In this document: positions 36,989-44,928 of the stretch, piece after piece
Numbering within the stretch: position 1 is the stretch's first letter
Layout of the letters: every line of letters starts with the position of its first letter
Assembly: GCF_018401815.1 (NCBI RefSeq)
Contig: NZ_JAGYKG010000002.1
Location: 186,001-250,000, forward strand
Source of the DNA: Nonlabens sp.
Lineage (GTDB): Bacteria; Bacteroidota; Bacteroidia; Flavobacteriales; Flavobacteriaceae
Length of the DNA stretch: 64,000 bases
Direction of reading: 5' to 3'
The notes under the pieces: generated by a model
What the model was told of the DNA's origin: nothing
The model's input: the letters and a program-made list of their open reading frames with translations, nothing else
Database searches by the model: none
Translations under genes and position numbers: made by a program

Positions 36989-37437
36989 TTACATTCCTGC
37001 AGCTGCATATGCCATTTTAGTTGCTAGTTGAGATAATTTAGTAACATATTTTGCATCAGTACAATCAGCAGCATCAGATTGCATAGTAGCCGCATTTGAA
37101 GCCATTTCTGCATATTCAGTCATTATAGACATATCTGTTGGATTAGCTTTCATCTTTTTTATGATAACAATGTAGCCATTAACAAATTCTTCGTAATCTT
37201 TAATGAATTGGTCGCAATCCTTAGATGTAGAGCTTTCAATCTCGTCATTAGAGTTATCTCCACTTTCTATGGACTGATTAGATGTGTTTTCATCATTAGA
37301 TTCATAATTAGAATAATTTTCAATTACATCCTCCACATCCTCCACATCCTCAGAAGTTTTTTTGTCGTTTCCTCCGCAGCTTGTTAAAATGGTTGTAGCA
37401 AAAATTATTACCCAAAAATTGTCATTAATTTTTTCAT
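36989..37437 (-). pseudogene. Lipoprotein gene with a frameshift in its signal peptide
   Basis: The long frame (36989-37345, 118 codons) starts weakly, but continuing it upstream gives VIIFATTILTSCGGNDKK, a perfect lipoprotein signal end (lipobox LTSC). The matching start, ATG AAA AAA TTA ATG at 37437, lies in another frame: one base is missing or extra near 37410. The mature part is acidic (ENYSNYESNDENTSNQS) and ends in a helical Ala-rich domain with two cysteines (DCDQFIKDYEEFVNGY; ADCTDAKYV), similar in style to DUF6591-type lipoproteins. It may be a pseudogene or a sequencing error. Preceded by leader copy 1. Confidence 0.65.
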
Positions 37438-37460
37438 TTTTATTTATTTTAAATTTTGTT

Positions 37461-37523
37461 CCTACTCATAAGGCTTTTCGGAATACGCTCCGTTTTTTAG
37501 AGTGGGTTCTGGTCTCCACTTTT
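37461..37523 (-). promoter_or_regulatory. Conserved 63-bp leader, copy 1
   Basis: Identical at 60 of 63 positions to 37852-37914. On the minus strand it ends 23 bases before the ATG at 37437. It can fold: CGGA/TCCG around GCGTAT, and outer CCCACTC/GAGTAGG with one mismatch. Confidence 0.65.
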
Positions 37524-37592
37524 ACGGTTTATACTACTCTTTTTTGTCACACTTGGTGTTCAGCCTGTTGGCTTTCATAGACCGTATTTGTT

Positions 37593-37832
37593 TCAACTCA
37601 ATGCTGATAAAAGTGCTGCACCAAAAATGAGAGCAAAAAGCACGTAAATGCCTATTACAATCGCAAACCATATTAATGCTGCTTTTGCCCAATTTGCTTT
37701 ACTCTCATTTGAACCACTCCCGAAAGCCCAAACGAATAGCATTATAAACCCTACAACTGGTATTGCGGTGATTAAAAAGGTTAAAACCCATTCGCCTGTT
37801 TTTACTGGTACTTGATTTACTGAATTATCCAT
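37593..37832 (-). CDS. Small two-helix membrane protein
   Basis: 79 residues from ATG 37832 (MDNSVNQVPVKTGEWVLTFL). Two membrane helices lie near residues 14-36 and 50-77 (WAKAALIWFAIVIGIYVLFA). A longer frame starting at 37910 runs through leader copy 2 and adds a basic, non-conserved extension, so I reject it. The small hydrophobic family is common in Bacteroidota but without known function. Leader copy 2 ends 19 bases before this ATG. Confidence 0.68.
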   Translation of the reverse strand: MDNSVNQVPVKTGEWVLTFLITAIPVVGFIMLFVWAFGSGSNESKANWAKAALIWFAIVIGIYVLFALIFGAALLSALS

Positions 37833-37851
37833 TTTCTGAAAATTAATTTTT

Positions 37852-37914
37852 CCTACTCTTAAGGCTTTTCGGAATACGCCCCGTTTTTTAGAGTGGGTTT
37901 TGGTCTCCACTTTT
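37852..37914 (-). promoter_or_regulatory. Conserved 63-bp leader, copy 2
   Basis: Second copy of the leader, 391 bases from the first, in front of an unrelated small membrane protein gene. One of the three differences (A to G in the inner stem, pairing with T) keeps base pairing as a G-U wobble. Confidence 0.65.
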
Positions 37915-38049
37915 TTTGTTACTAATAGTTCTTGTCAGACATAATAAATAAAGAATATAAGCTTTCTTTAAAAAGTTCTCCTCCCTTTGAATTACACTTT
38001 AAAAAAAATATAAAAATTCAAAGACTTTATTTAAGTAATATATTGAGAT

Positions 38050-38151
38050 CTATAAACCGAGGGGCATAGCTACGTCAGGACAGCCATCTCTAAAAATTAT
38101 ACGCGCACTTCTTTGCTCATCTTCATTCATACCATCCTTATATTTATCCAT
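38050..38151 (-). CDS. Very small ORF, 33 codons
   Basis: ATG 38151 to TAG 38050 encodes MDKYKDGMNEDEQRSARIIF and a short tail with one cysteine. It could be a real peptide or the scrap of a longer gene. Nothing is recognised. Confidence 0.25.
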   Translation of the reverse strand: MDKYKDGMNEDEQRSARIIFRDGCPDVAMPLGL

Positions 38152-38161
38152 TACGTTTTAT

Positions 38162-38617
38162 TTAATTACTTTGATTTATTTTCAAACTTGCCTCTTGAAA
38201 TCTGTTGATTAATTTCAAATAACTATCCATAAAAGCTTTAAGTTCTTCTTCCGATAGTTCATTTTTCATAATGTCTGCCTCTTTCTCAAGTGCATCCATT
38301 TTTTCTAATAATGGTGCCATTTTTATTATAGAACTTGAGGCATTACTTAACATATTCATAGCAGCTCCAAAACCTTTATCATTGCTGTTTTCGGCTTCTT
38401 TTGATGCCTCACTCATTTCTTCTATCATAGTGACATATTCATTCACTACTTGATCTAAGGCCGCGAAATATTCTTTTACTGCTTCATTTTTAGACAGTTC
38501 AATTGGAATTTCGGTTTTTAGATTGGTTGTTTCATTGTCTTTGTTGGAATCATTACAGCTTATAATGGTCATCAAACAAATTATCTTTAAAAATGTAGTA
38601 ACCTGTGTTTTTTTCAT
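38162..38617 (-). CDS. Lipoprotein, helical, unknown function
   Basis: A 151-residue lipoprotein: signal MKKTQVTTFLKIICLMTIISC with lipobox TIISC, then an acidic linker and a helical domain (YFAALDQVVNEYVTMIEEMS; MNMLSNASSSIIKMAPLLEK; LKAFMDSYLKLINRFQEA). The pattern of tandem amphipathic helices resembles the domain in the neighbouring frameshifted lipoprotein, so the two may be distant paralogues (DUF6591-like). Probably on the periplasmic or outer membrane face. No catalytic motif. Confidence 0.65.
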   Translation of the reverse strand: MKKTQVTTFLKIICLMTIISCNDSNKDNETTNLKTEIPIELSKNEAVKEYFAALDQVVNEYVTMIEEMSEASKEAENSNDKGFGAAMNMLSNASSSIIKMAPLLEKMDALEKEADIMKNELSEEELKAFMDSYLKLINRFQEASLKINQSN

Positions 38618-38866
38618 GTCGTGGCGCCTTAAAAATTAATAATCGTTAAAACAAATAAAGTAAGAAACCGGATTTTAACTAGATTTTAATAGGAAAACTA
38701 CGTTGTATTATCTAAAGTCACCTAGATTTTCTCGCAGCAATCGTTAGTTTTATTTGCACAGACTAGCCAACTTTGTGTTAATTTTATTAAGTATTATAAA
38801 GAGCATTACTTTTTCGTTTGTTCAATAATTCTAATTAATAACCCTAAATTGATAAATTATTGAAAT

Positions 38867-39805
38867 ATGATTATATCACGATTAATTCTGTTTTTGGCAC
38901 TTTTCTTACAAGATGAACCCAAGATATTTTTAGATGATAATGGTGTAACTCTTAAGTGTTCAGTATCAGCTAAAATTGGTGAAAGCTATATATTTAATGA
39001 CCAACCTTATTTAGTTGTAGATAATGAATTATTAAATGAAATGGCAAGTAAGGGGCAACCGCTGGATAACGTGGTAACAACCTTTGTTACAGACACGAGT
39101 TATTTATTTTATCAAAATTATAATTTCAATGGCGACCTGAGTCATTGGGATGTGTCAAACGTAACTAATATGACTTTTATGTTTGGGTTTGCTGCATTAT
39201 TCAATTCTGATTTAAGTTATTGGAACACAGAAAAAGTCAAGTATTTTAGCGATATGTTTCATGGTACTAAAAACTTTAATTCTGATATATCGAGGTGGAA
39301 TATAAGTAACGGAAGCCACTTAAATGGGATGTTTCAAAACAGCAATTTTAATAGTCCAATAAATTCATGGGATGTTTCCAATGCAACGCATATGAGCGGA
39401 ATGTTTGATAATGCAGTTCACTTTAATCAACCTTTATACAAGTGGAATACTTCTGAAGTAATCGACATGGGAGGTATGTTTGCTGAGGCCTTAAACTTTA
39501 ATCAAGACATTAGCATGTGGAACGTAAATAAAGTTACAATCATGGAAAATATGTTCAGAAATGCAATTAAGTTTTCGCAAAACTTATCTTTATGGACACC
39601 TGATATTATTGGTGTTCCAAATGATTTTAATACGAGTAGTTTATTGATCCTGCCTAAATTTAAAGTTGTTAAAAGCTCAATTTATTTACAAATAGCCCTG
39701 ATGCTAATTCTTTTTTCTTCTTTCAGTTTTTTTCTGTCTGGAAATTCAGGAAAACAACTAGTGCCAAGAGTTATCAGGATATTATTAAGCGCCTTAAAAA
39801 TATAG
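38867..39805 (+). CDS. BspA-type leucine-rich repeat membrane protein (DUF285), C-terminus frameshifted
   Basis: A 312-residue protein: short N-terminal hydrophobic stretch, then about seven DUF285/BspA repeats from residue 75 on, each with the pattern FN-x-D-[LI]-S-x-W-[ND]-[VT] and M-x-x-MF (for example DLSHWDVSNVTNMTFMF, DISMWNVNKVTIMENMF). A membrane helix follows near residue 270 (LQIALMLILFSSFSFFLSG). Repeats of this family bind proteins or surfaces. After the helix the frame runs into a short tail and stops, while the natural-looking continuation is in another frame (39754-39996), so the gene is probably interrupted by a frameshift. Plus strand, alone among minus-strand island genes. 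Confidence 0.75.
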   Translation: MIISRLILFLALFLQDEPKIFLDDNGVTLKCSVSAKIGESYIFNDQPYLVVDNELLNEMASKGQPLDNVVTTFVTDTSYLFYQNYNFNGDLSHWDVSNVTNMTFMFGFAALFNSDLSYWNTEKVKYFSDMFHGTKNFNSDISRWNISNGSHLNGMFQNSNFNSPINSWDVSNATHMSGMFDNAVHFNQPLYKWNTSEVIDMGGMFAEALNFNQDISMWNVNKVTIMENMFRNAIKFSQNLSLWTPDIIGVPNDFNTSSLLILPKFKVVKSSIYLQIALMLILFSSFSFFLSGNSGKQLVPRVIRILLSALKI

Positions 39806-39996
39806 CGAAAGAAGATAAGCTTATATCTATGAAGGAGTTACATGAAATTTTTGAAATTAACCATCTTCAATTCGAAGCCCAAAAAGTAAAAAGAGCTTCA
39901 ATGATTAGGGAAATCAATTTGTGTAAACCAGGTTTGATAAAAAGGGTTCGAAATTTGGAGGATAAGCGCTATTTCCTTTATAAAATCAAAAAATAA
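39754..39996 (+). pseudogene. Out-of-frame cytoplasmic tail of the BspA-type gene
   Basis: From about 39754 a new frame reads TTSAKSYQDIIKRLKNIAKE, then SMKELHEIFEINHLQFEAQK, and ends YFLYKIKK. It overlaps the upstream frame by 50 bases and continues its sense exactly where the membrane helix ends. The helical, basic tail looks like a small DNA- or protein-binding domain. An ATG at 39829 could start a separate 55-residue protein, but the open frame upstream of it argues for a broken fusion. Confidence 0.55.
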
Positions 39997-40205
39997 TATC
40001 GGTATTTTCTTGACACAAGTGCCTTGATTAAATTTTCCAAGCATTTTACTCAGATGTTACTTCTAATAGTTTTTTGGGAATTATAAAGAAAATTAAGTTT
40101 TATTACCTGATATTACCTTTATTTGAACAGATCAAGACCCCTCTTTTATGTTCCTAATTAATTTGCAAAAATATCAGAACAACATTTTAAATGCATCAGA
40201 TCAGG

Positions 40206-40952
40206 TTATATGCTGTTTTTAATTGTTTGAATATATTCACTCGTAATTTGTTTTATCTGGTAATAGGTTTCAGACTTTTGATTCGTTGGCTCATTCAAAT
40301 AAAGAGCTCTATTGATTTCAAGCATGATGCTTGAAACATTTTTATTTTTCTTGTAATGCTCGAGTGGCACAATAGAACCGGTATAGGGCCAATCAATGCC
40401 TAATGTATACCCTGCTTTTTTAAAAAATGAAACCGATAGGTCTATCAACTCCTTGGTGGTATGAAAGGAATCAGTTCCAATATTAAAATCAGGTCGGTTT
40501 GGGTTTTTATCGAGGTCTCTTTTTAATGGTTTGCTAGGATATGAATGGCAGTCAATGATGGTAACCTTACCATAATGGTCTAACTGATTATTTACAGCGG
40601 TATTGAATTTATTGTGATGTTTCCAATAATAAGAGGTCAATACTTTTTCTTTCAACTCGGGTGTTACAATTCTATTTACTTCACCAGTATCACTTTTTTC
40701 GTATAATACGCCCATACCATATTGAGCCATCACTTCTTGTGAATCATCTGTAAATCTCTCAGGATCGCAAAATATTCTAGAAAATTCAGCTACTATCATT
40801 TCTTCTTCACTTGAATAAAAAAGGTCATCCGTATACCAATCAGTCAATTTTAAAATCTCTTTTTCAAGAGTGATGGGGTCTACAAGATAACCATCCGACA
40901 AAGGGATGTGTGTCGAGGAATGAGGGATATGAAGGATTATTTTTTTGTCCAT
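40206..40952 (-). CDS. N-formylglutamate amidohydrolase family protein
   Basis: A 248-residue cytoplasmic enzyme of the N-formylglutamate deformylase (HutG2/FGase) family. It has HIPHSSTHIP at residues 8-17, ADFSR-like EFSRIFCDPERF, the ligand-rich DCHSYPSKPL near residue 132, and the C-terminal MLEINRALYL. Family members release formate from N-formylglutamate in histidine breakdown; some act on other N-formyl substrates. No histidine utilisation genes lie nearby, so the substrate here is open. It is one of the few island genes with a clear metabolic family. Confidence 0.82.
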   Translation of the reverse strand: MDKKIILHIPHSSTHIPLSDGYLVDPITLEKEILKLTDWYTDDLFYSSEEEMIVAEFSRIFCDPERFTDDSQEVMAQYGMGVLYEKSDTGEVNRIVTPELKEKVLTSYYWKHHNKFNTAVNNQLDHYGKVTIIDCHSYPSKPLKRDLDKNPNRPDFNIGTDSFHTTKELIDLSVSFFKKAGYTLGIDWPYTGSIVPLEHYKKNKNVSSIMLEINRALYLNEPTNQKSETYYQIKQITSEYIQTIKNSI

Positions 40953-41124
40953 TGTTTGTTCAGGTTTAATAATGTCTCGTCCTAAAATACCTCTATGGGT
41001 TGTTGCTTAAGATGAAGTGGCATTTTGGAGCTATTCTCTTTCAAGTTATAATAAACTTTATGCCAGTGACAACTTCTTAATTTAGCATAACTATGCAATT
41101 AAATATAGCACGTGTATTGGGCTT

Positions 41125-41664
41125 TTATTTTATATATTTTATCAAATCTGCCTTAACTACATTATATTGTTCTTGTGTTATTAACTCCAAATCTAATTTA
41201 TCTTTTGCTTTCTTTAATTCGGCAAGTGCTTCATCACTTGTCATTCCAAAAGATTTCACCTCTCCTACAGAAATAGCGTTTTCAAGTTGTATGCTATAAT
41301 TCGACAATCCTGTAAGTCCTTTACATCTTAATGAAGCATAGAACCCTGTTCTTTTGCTGCCGCCTACATCAATTCTCTTTATTTCAACTTGTTCTCCACT
41401 TGCATTCACAAATAATTGAGTGATTGGAAGTAAAAAACCATCACCTTCTGTAATGAAAGCAAATGTTTTATTTGATGAAGGAACTCCGATTGTGACTTTT
41501 TCTCCTATAGTATATACTGAACCATCCTTACTTTCGTAGGCGGTAAATTTGCCCTTGGGACGTTTTTGAACATCTAAATCGCTGCTTTTTAATACTAATT
41601 CTTGCGAAAATAGACTTCCACTAATTAGAATCAGTGTAACGAAACTTAAAAATAATTTTTTCAT
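41125..41664 (-). CDS. Secreted protein with C-terminal SHOCT-like motif
   Basis: A 179-residue protein with a Sec signal (MKKLFLSFVTLILISGSLFSQ) and a beta-rich body (YTIGEKVTIGVPSSNKTFAF). The last 40 residues, TSDEALAELKKAKDKLDLEL followed by ITQEQYNVVKADLIKYI, form a SHOCT-like two-helix motif (L-x-x-G/E-x-ITxEEF-x-x-K-x-LL). SHOCT modules often mediate oligomerisation. Periplasmic role unknown. Confidence 0.65.
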   Translation of the reverse strand: MKKLFLSFVTLILISGSLFSQELVLKSSDLDVQKRPKGKFTAYESKDGSVYTIGEKVTIGVPSSNKTFAFITEGDGFLLPITQLFVNASGEQVEIKRIDVGGSKRTGFYASLRCKGLTGLSNYSIQLENAISVGEVKSFGMTSDEALAELKKAKDKLDLELITQEQYNVVKADLIKYIK

Positions 41665-41744
41665 TCTTTTTCATTTGAAATGTTTTGTTTACTTATGTTT
41701 AAAGTCTTTTTTCTGCTACTTCCGACCATTATGTTTTTTAATTA

Positions 41745-41876
41745 CCAACGTTTAGTATATGAAAAGTAGGCGATTTCGAAGCACGAAACTTTCGGTTAAG
41801 CACAAAGTTTGATACGAGCCAAAAGCCTTGATTTTACTACTATTTCGCCTATTTTTTATATACATTGTTAGCAACT
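41745..41876. repeat. Hairpin-forming intergenic element of about 130 bp
   Basis: The outer arms AACGTTTAGTATATG...AGTAGGCGA (41747-41773) and TCGCCTATT...ATACATTGTT (41845-41869) are imperfect inverted repeats. Inside is a second pair, AAACTTT and AAAGTTT. It ends GTTAGCAACTGG. Elements with CCAACG...GTTAGC-type ends are frequent beside accessory genes in Bacteroidota (recollection); the two-stem layout is reminiscent of integron attC sites. Confidence 0.6.
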
Positions 41877-41880
41877 GGCT

Positions 41881-43725
41881 TTATTTACTTAATGCCTTTA
41901 AAATTCTTTCTTCGTTAATCACTATATCTCTAAATAATACATGTGGAAATTCCTCATATTTTGAAGATTTAAACGCTTCGTGTATTTTAGAAAGAGTAGA
42001 AGCTGTCAATAATGATAGATTCATTTCTGTATCCATTTCGCAGTCGTAAACAAAATCATCACTAAATTCTGGTGCTACAAGTAAAATTTTAACTATTCGA
42101 AAGTGGTTTTTTAACGCTAAGTTTTGGTATGATTTAAGTTGTCTTGAAACAGAACTAAATTTGTTGTAGCCCTTTTCCTTACTTGTTTTGCATTCGACTA
42201 TAATAATTTCTTTGTTACCTAAATTCAAAAGTATATCTATCATATCCTTTTGTGTGTTCAGTTGATTTTTAAACTTATCATCTACATTAAATGCTAAATC
42301 TTTAAAGATGATTTTGGTTAATTCTTCAAACTTAAGCCCAAGCTCACTTTCCTTTATTATAATTCCGTTTTCCTTAAGTAGATTCAAATTACGGTAAGCT
42401 ACATTTTCATAATTTTCTAAATACAGGTTTTCAACATCTTTATAATGGTCAAGAATATTTAAAGTGTCGTCTCCTCGCTGTTTTATTCCGTTGTCTTTTA
42501 TAAATTTTGTAAAGTCAGACTTCTCAAGTAAATCCAAAATATCACGAGGTTTTATGTTGTAATCTAATAAATAGTTTGCCGTTAAAACATATTCATCTTG
42601 AAGTTCAAATCTCTCTTTCAAGTCCTTATTTATATTCGGTAATGAAACATTTAACTCCGTTAGCATTTTGTCGAAGCCATCAAGTGAAATTCCAACCTTT
42701 TCGTCTTTCTCTACATTTTCAAAGTATTCAATTAAGCTGCTAATTTTATCTTCTAAAGTACTTCCTTTTAAATTTTGGATATTTAAACTCTTTTCACAAA
42801 GTTCATTTAGAGTTTTTTTCTTTTCGGTTAGGGTAATACCTTCTTTATAGATATCATTTGAAAGCAACTCCGTAAATGAAATTCCTTCCTTAATTATTTT
42901 CTCAATTTTTTGAGTAGCACTTAGTTTCCTGTCAATATTGTGATTTTTGGCAATTTGATTAATTATTGGTTCTCTAAGAAGTTTTAAGGTTCTTCGATAA
43001 AATTTGTCGGCTACTTCTTTTTGCCTTACTTTCCTTAAAAGTCTTACCATTTCATCTGCGACATAAATTGTATTTTCCTTTTTCGAATAAAAAGCTATGC
43101 CAAGATTTTTGAGATTATTAATTACGTCTTGTATTTCAACTTTTTTAACTGGTAGTATAGAGTAGTTGATTAGCTTAATTTCTTCTTGAGATAAACCTAA
43201 TTGTTTGGCTAAAGTTAAAATGATAGATAACTCGTCAGAGGTTATTTTAGCTTCTCGGTTATTTGCAATGTCATTTGAGTAAGCGACAGATAAGCAAGAC
43301 TTATAAATTTTATAATCTCTTTTTCTTGAATCACTCAGTTCAGACTTATCATTTTCTAATTCTGTGTTAAGTGCTTTAATCTTCGTTTTTAGGTTCTTGA
43401 TTTCATTTTCATACAATCTTGAAAACCAATCTTGTCGCATTATGCAATTTCCGTCACGAATAATAATGTCAATTAAGATATCTAATTGTGAATTAGCTTC
43501 TTGAAATTCGCAGTTGATGTGGTCGATAAATTCGGTAGAAATTAATTCAAATATGTTAGAAATGTTTTGATTGTCAACTGTTTTCAAACTCTTGTCAGAC
43601 GAACTCAATATTTTCTCAATTTCCTTTGCGTTTTTAGGATTTTTTGAAATGATATTGTCAATTATTTTAATGAAAGAGTTCTTTTCAAGAGAACCGAGCT
43701 TGTCTAGTATTTTTTCTAACTTCAT
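41881..43725 (-). CDS. Probable PD-(D/E)XK nuclease with TerB-like segment; possible defence protein
   Basis: A 614-residue soluble protein. I start it at ATG 43725 (MKLEKILDKLGSLEKNSF); the longer frame to 43839 adds a non-conserved basic leader. Residues about 155-180 (SDELSIILTLAKQLGLSQEE) look like a TerB-type helical module. The C-terminal domain has DMIDILLNLGNKEIIIVECK near residues 505-525, i.e. D...ExK of the PD-(D/E)XK nuclease fold, followed by a helix (FSSVSRQLKSYQNLAL) typical of restriction-endonuclease-like enzymes. The rest is helical and unrecognised. It is alone in its transcription unit, next to the hairpin element, within a mobile island, which suggests a single-gene anti-phage or mobile-element-control system. 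No methyltransferase partner is present. Confidence 0.65.
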   Translation of the reverse strand: MKLEKILDKLGSLEKNSFIKIIDNIISKNPKNAKEIEKILSSSDKSLKTVDNQNISNIFELISTEFIDHINCEFQEANSQLDILIDIIIRDGNCIMRQDWFSRLYENEIKNLKTKIKALNTELENDKSELSDSRKRDYKIYKSCLSVAYSNDIANNREAKITSDELSIILTLAKQLGLSQEEIKLINYSILPVKKVEIQDVINNLKNLGIAFYSKKENTIYVADEMVRLLRKVRQKEVADKFYRRTLKLLREPIINQIAKNHNIDRKLSATQKIEKIIKEGISFTELLSNDIYKEGITLTEKKKTLNELCEKSLNIQNLKGSTLEDKISSLIEYFENVEKDEKVGISLDGFDKMLTELNVSLPNINKDLKERFELQDEYVLTANYLLDYNIKPRDILDLLEKSDFTKFIKDNGIKQRGDDTLNILDHYKDVENLYLENYENVAYRNLNLLKENGIIIKESELGLKFEELTKIIFKDLAFNVDDKFKNQLNTQKDMIDILLNLGNKEIIIVECKTSKEKGYNKFSSVSRQLKSYQNLALKNHFRIVKILLVAPEFSDDFVYDCEMDTEMNLSLLTASTLSKIHEAFKSSKYEEFPHVLFRDIVINEERILKALSK

Positions 43726-43907
43726 ATTTCTTGTTTTTTTCTTTTTGTTTGTGTTTGTGTTGTATTTTTTGCTTGGTGCCAACTCCTTATATAACCTCCA
43801 ACCTACGCGATTTCTTGTTTCTATCACGGATAAAAGCATATAGGAAAGTCATTTTTGACCGTGTTGTCTGGTTTAAAAGTAGGTGTTTTTATCTTAGTAC
43901 TCGTAAG

Positions 43908-43936
43908 GGAGCCCGTAAAGACGGGTTATTATTATT
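43908..43936 (+). terminator. Weak hairpin
   Basis: CCCGT, loop AAAG, ACGGG followed by TTATTATTATT. A five-pair stem; no obvious gene ends just before it on the plus strand. Confidence 0.3.
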
Positions 43937-43947
43937 AAAAGCTCTCA

Positions 43948-43959
43948 CTTTCGCGAAAG
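43948..43959. repeat. Palindrome core CTTTCGCGAAAG
   Basis: 12-bp core with one extra base kept on the right (ACTTTCGCGAAAGCG). The only copy inside the island, near its right end. Confidence 0.8.
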
Positions 43960-44083
43960 CGGGCCAGGAGATGAGGGGTGACATCGATGGCTTGATTGCC
44001 TGCATTTAAATGGCTCCAAAATCCAACGAAAGAATATTTGAGTCATTCTTTTGTAAAGGGTTTCATTCTGTTACGCTTTTGTA

Positions 44084-44177
44084 GATCTTTTTATGGAAGC
44101 AGAGGATGACATTTTTCAAGATGTAGATAGGGGTTTGTTCTAGTTCTAGCTAAGAATTTATTTTTTCCATTTTAATC
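44084..44177. repeat. Direct repeat R, second copy, left part
   Basis: Begins with the last 20 codons of the 34921-35397 broken gene (DLFMEAEDDIFQDVDRGLF, stop TAG 44141) and its downstream sequence, then breaks off where an insertion with toxin-antitoxin genes begins. Confidence 0.78.
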
Positions 44178-44206
44178 GTTCTATCCCTTTAGTTAGAAAA
44201 TCTCAT

Positions 44207-44497
44207 CTAACGATATTTTGCAGGATCTTGATGTGTATTAAAAACACTTCTTATTTCTACGATTTTATTTACTTCGTCAAGCGTATAAAAAATGATAAAA
44301 GGAAATTTTTTAAGCGGTAAACCTCTCACATTTTTATAACGCACTTTAAAGAAAGGATTTAACTCTAAGGCTGTGTATGCAACTTCTATCTCTTTATCAA
44401 AGTCTTTGAGCACTTTCAAAGAAACATCCCCTTAATATTGGTAAGCCTATGTTACATCTAGATCTGCAAGAGGAGAAATAGTAAGTTTAAATCCCAT
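44207..44497 (-). pseudogene. RelE/ParE-family toxin, broken
   Basis: From ATG 44497 the frame reads MGFKLTISPLADLDVT-stop-AYQY-stop, then resumes in frame with KVLKDFDKEIEVAYTALEL, NPFFKVRYKNVRGLPLKKFP and a C-terminal EIRSVFNTHQDPAKYR. This is the RelE/ParE ribosome- or gyrase-directed toxin fold: the RYKNVRxLPLKKFPF-x-I strand and FNT-x-x-x-P tail are diagnostic. Two stops (TAG, TAA) and a shortened second helix remove activity. An ATG-less 70-codon remainder is open but lacks the N-terminal helices. It overlaps the antitoxin stop by 11 bases, the usual coupling. Confidence 0.8.
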
Positions 44498-44723
44498 GTC
44501 GATGTCTCACCTCATTCAGAGAACTTCTAGCATCTACAAAATCAGCTGTTTTTTCTTCTAGACGTTTATCAAGAAGTTGTTGAAGATCATTATTCTCATT
44601 AATAAGCGTATCAATAGCGTCTTGTTTACTGTTTTTAATTGACTGTAGCGTGTTTATTCTGGTCTCATCATTTAAATGGACAAGCCAGTTAATAGGATCC
44701 AGTTTTGCTGTGTAAACATTCAT
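44487..44723 (-). CDS. Antitoxin of the RelE/ParE-type module
   Basis: A 78-residue intact protein directly upstream of and overlapping the toxin remnant. It reads MNVYTAKLDPINWLVHLNDE, a charged helical middle (SIKNSKQDAIDTLINENNDL) and a tail ENRVEHRHGI-like end (SLNEVRHRHGI). The helical build and position identify it as the antitoxin; its DNA-binding type is not clear. With the toxin broken, it may be kept as an orphan repressor or be decaying. Confidence 0.68.
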   Translation of the reverse strand: MNVYTAKLDPINWLVHLNDETRINTLQSIKNSKQDAIDTLINENNDLQQLLDKRLEEKTADFVDARSSLNEVRHRHGI

Positions 44724-44875
44724 AAAACAGACCTACTCAAAAATGTCTTTAGGCTTTTCAGCAGCACCAGCTTTTTTGACTCACCGAAGCGCTCTTGCAG
44801 TACATTACTTTTTAAAGCGGTTGAATTGATGCTTATTAGTTAGAAATCGTTGATTCATATTTTTTTAATTTCAAC

Positions 44876-44928
44876 CCTTGGTTCAACCTTCGGTTTGCTT
44901 AATATTGTAACCTAACAAGCGTACACGG
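44876..44928. repeat. Direct repeat R, second copy, right part
   Basis: Matches 35431-35482 almost exactly, including TTAATATTGTAACCTAACAA. Separated from the left part by about 700 bases holding the toxin-antitoxin pair; short AT-rich similarity at both junctions suggests insertion. Confidence 0.75.
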
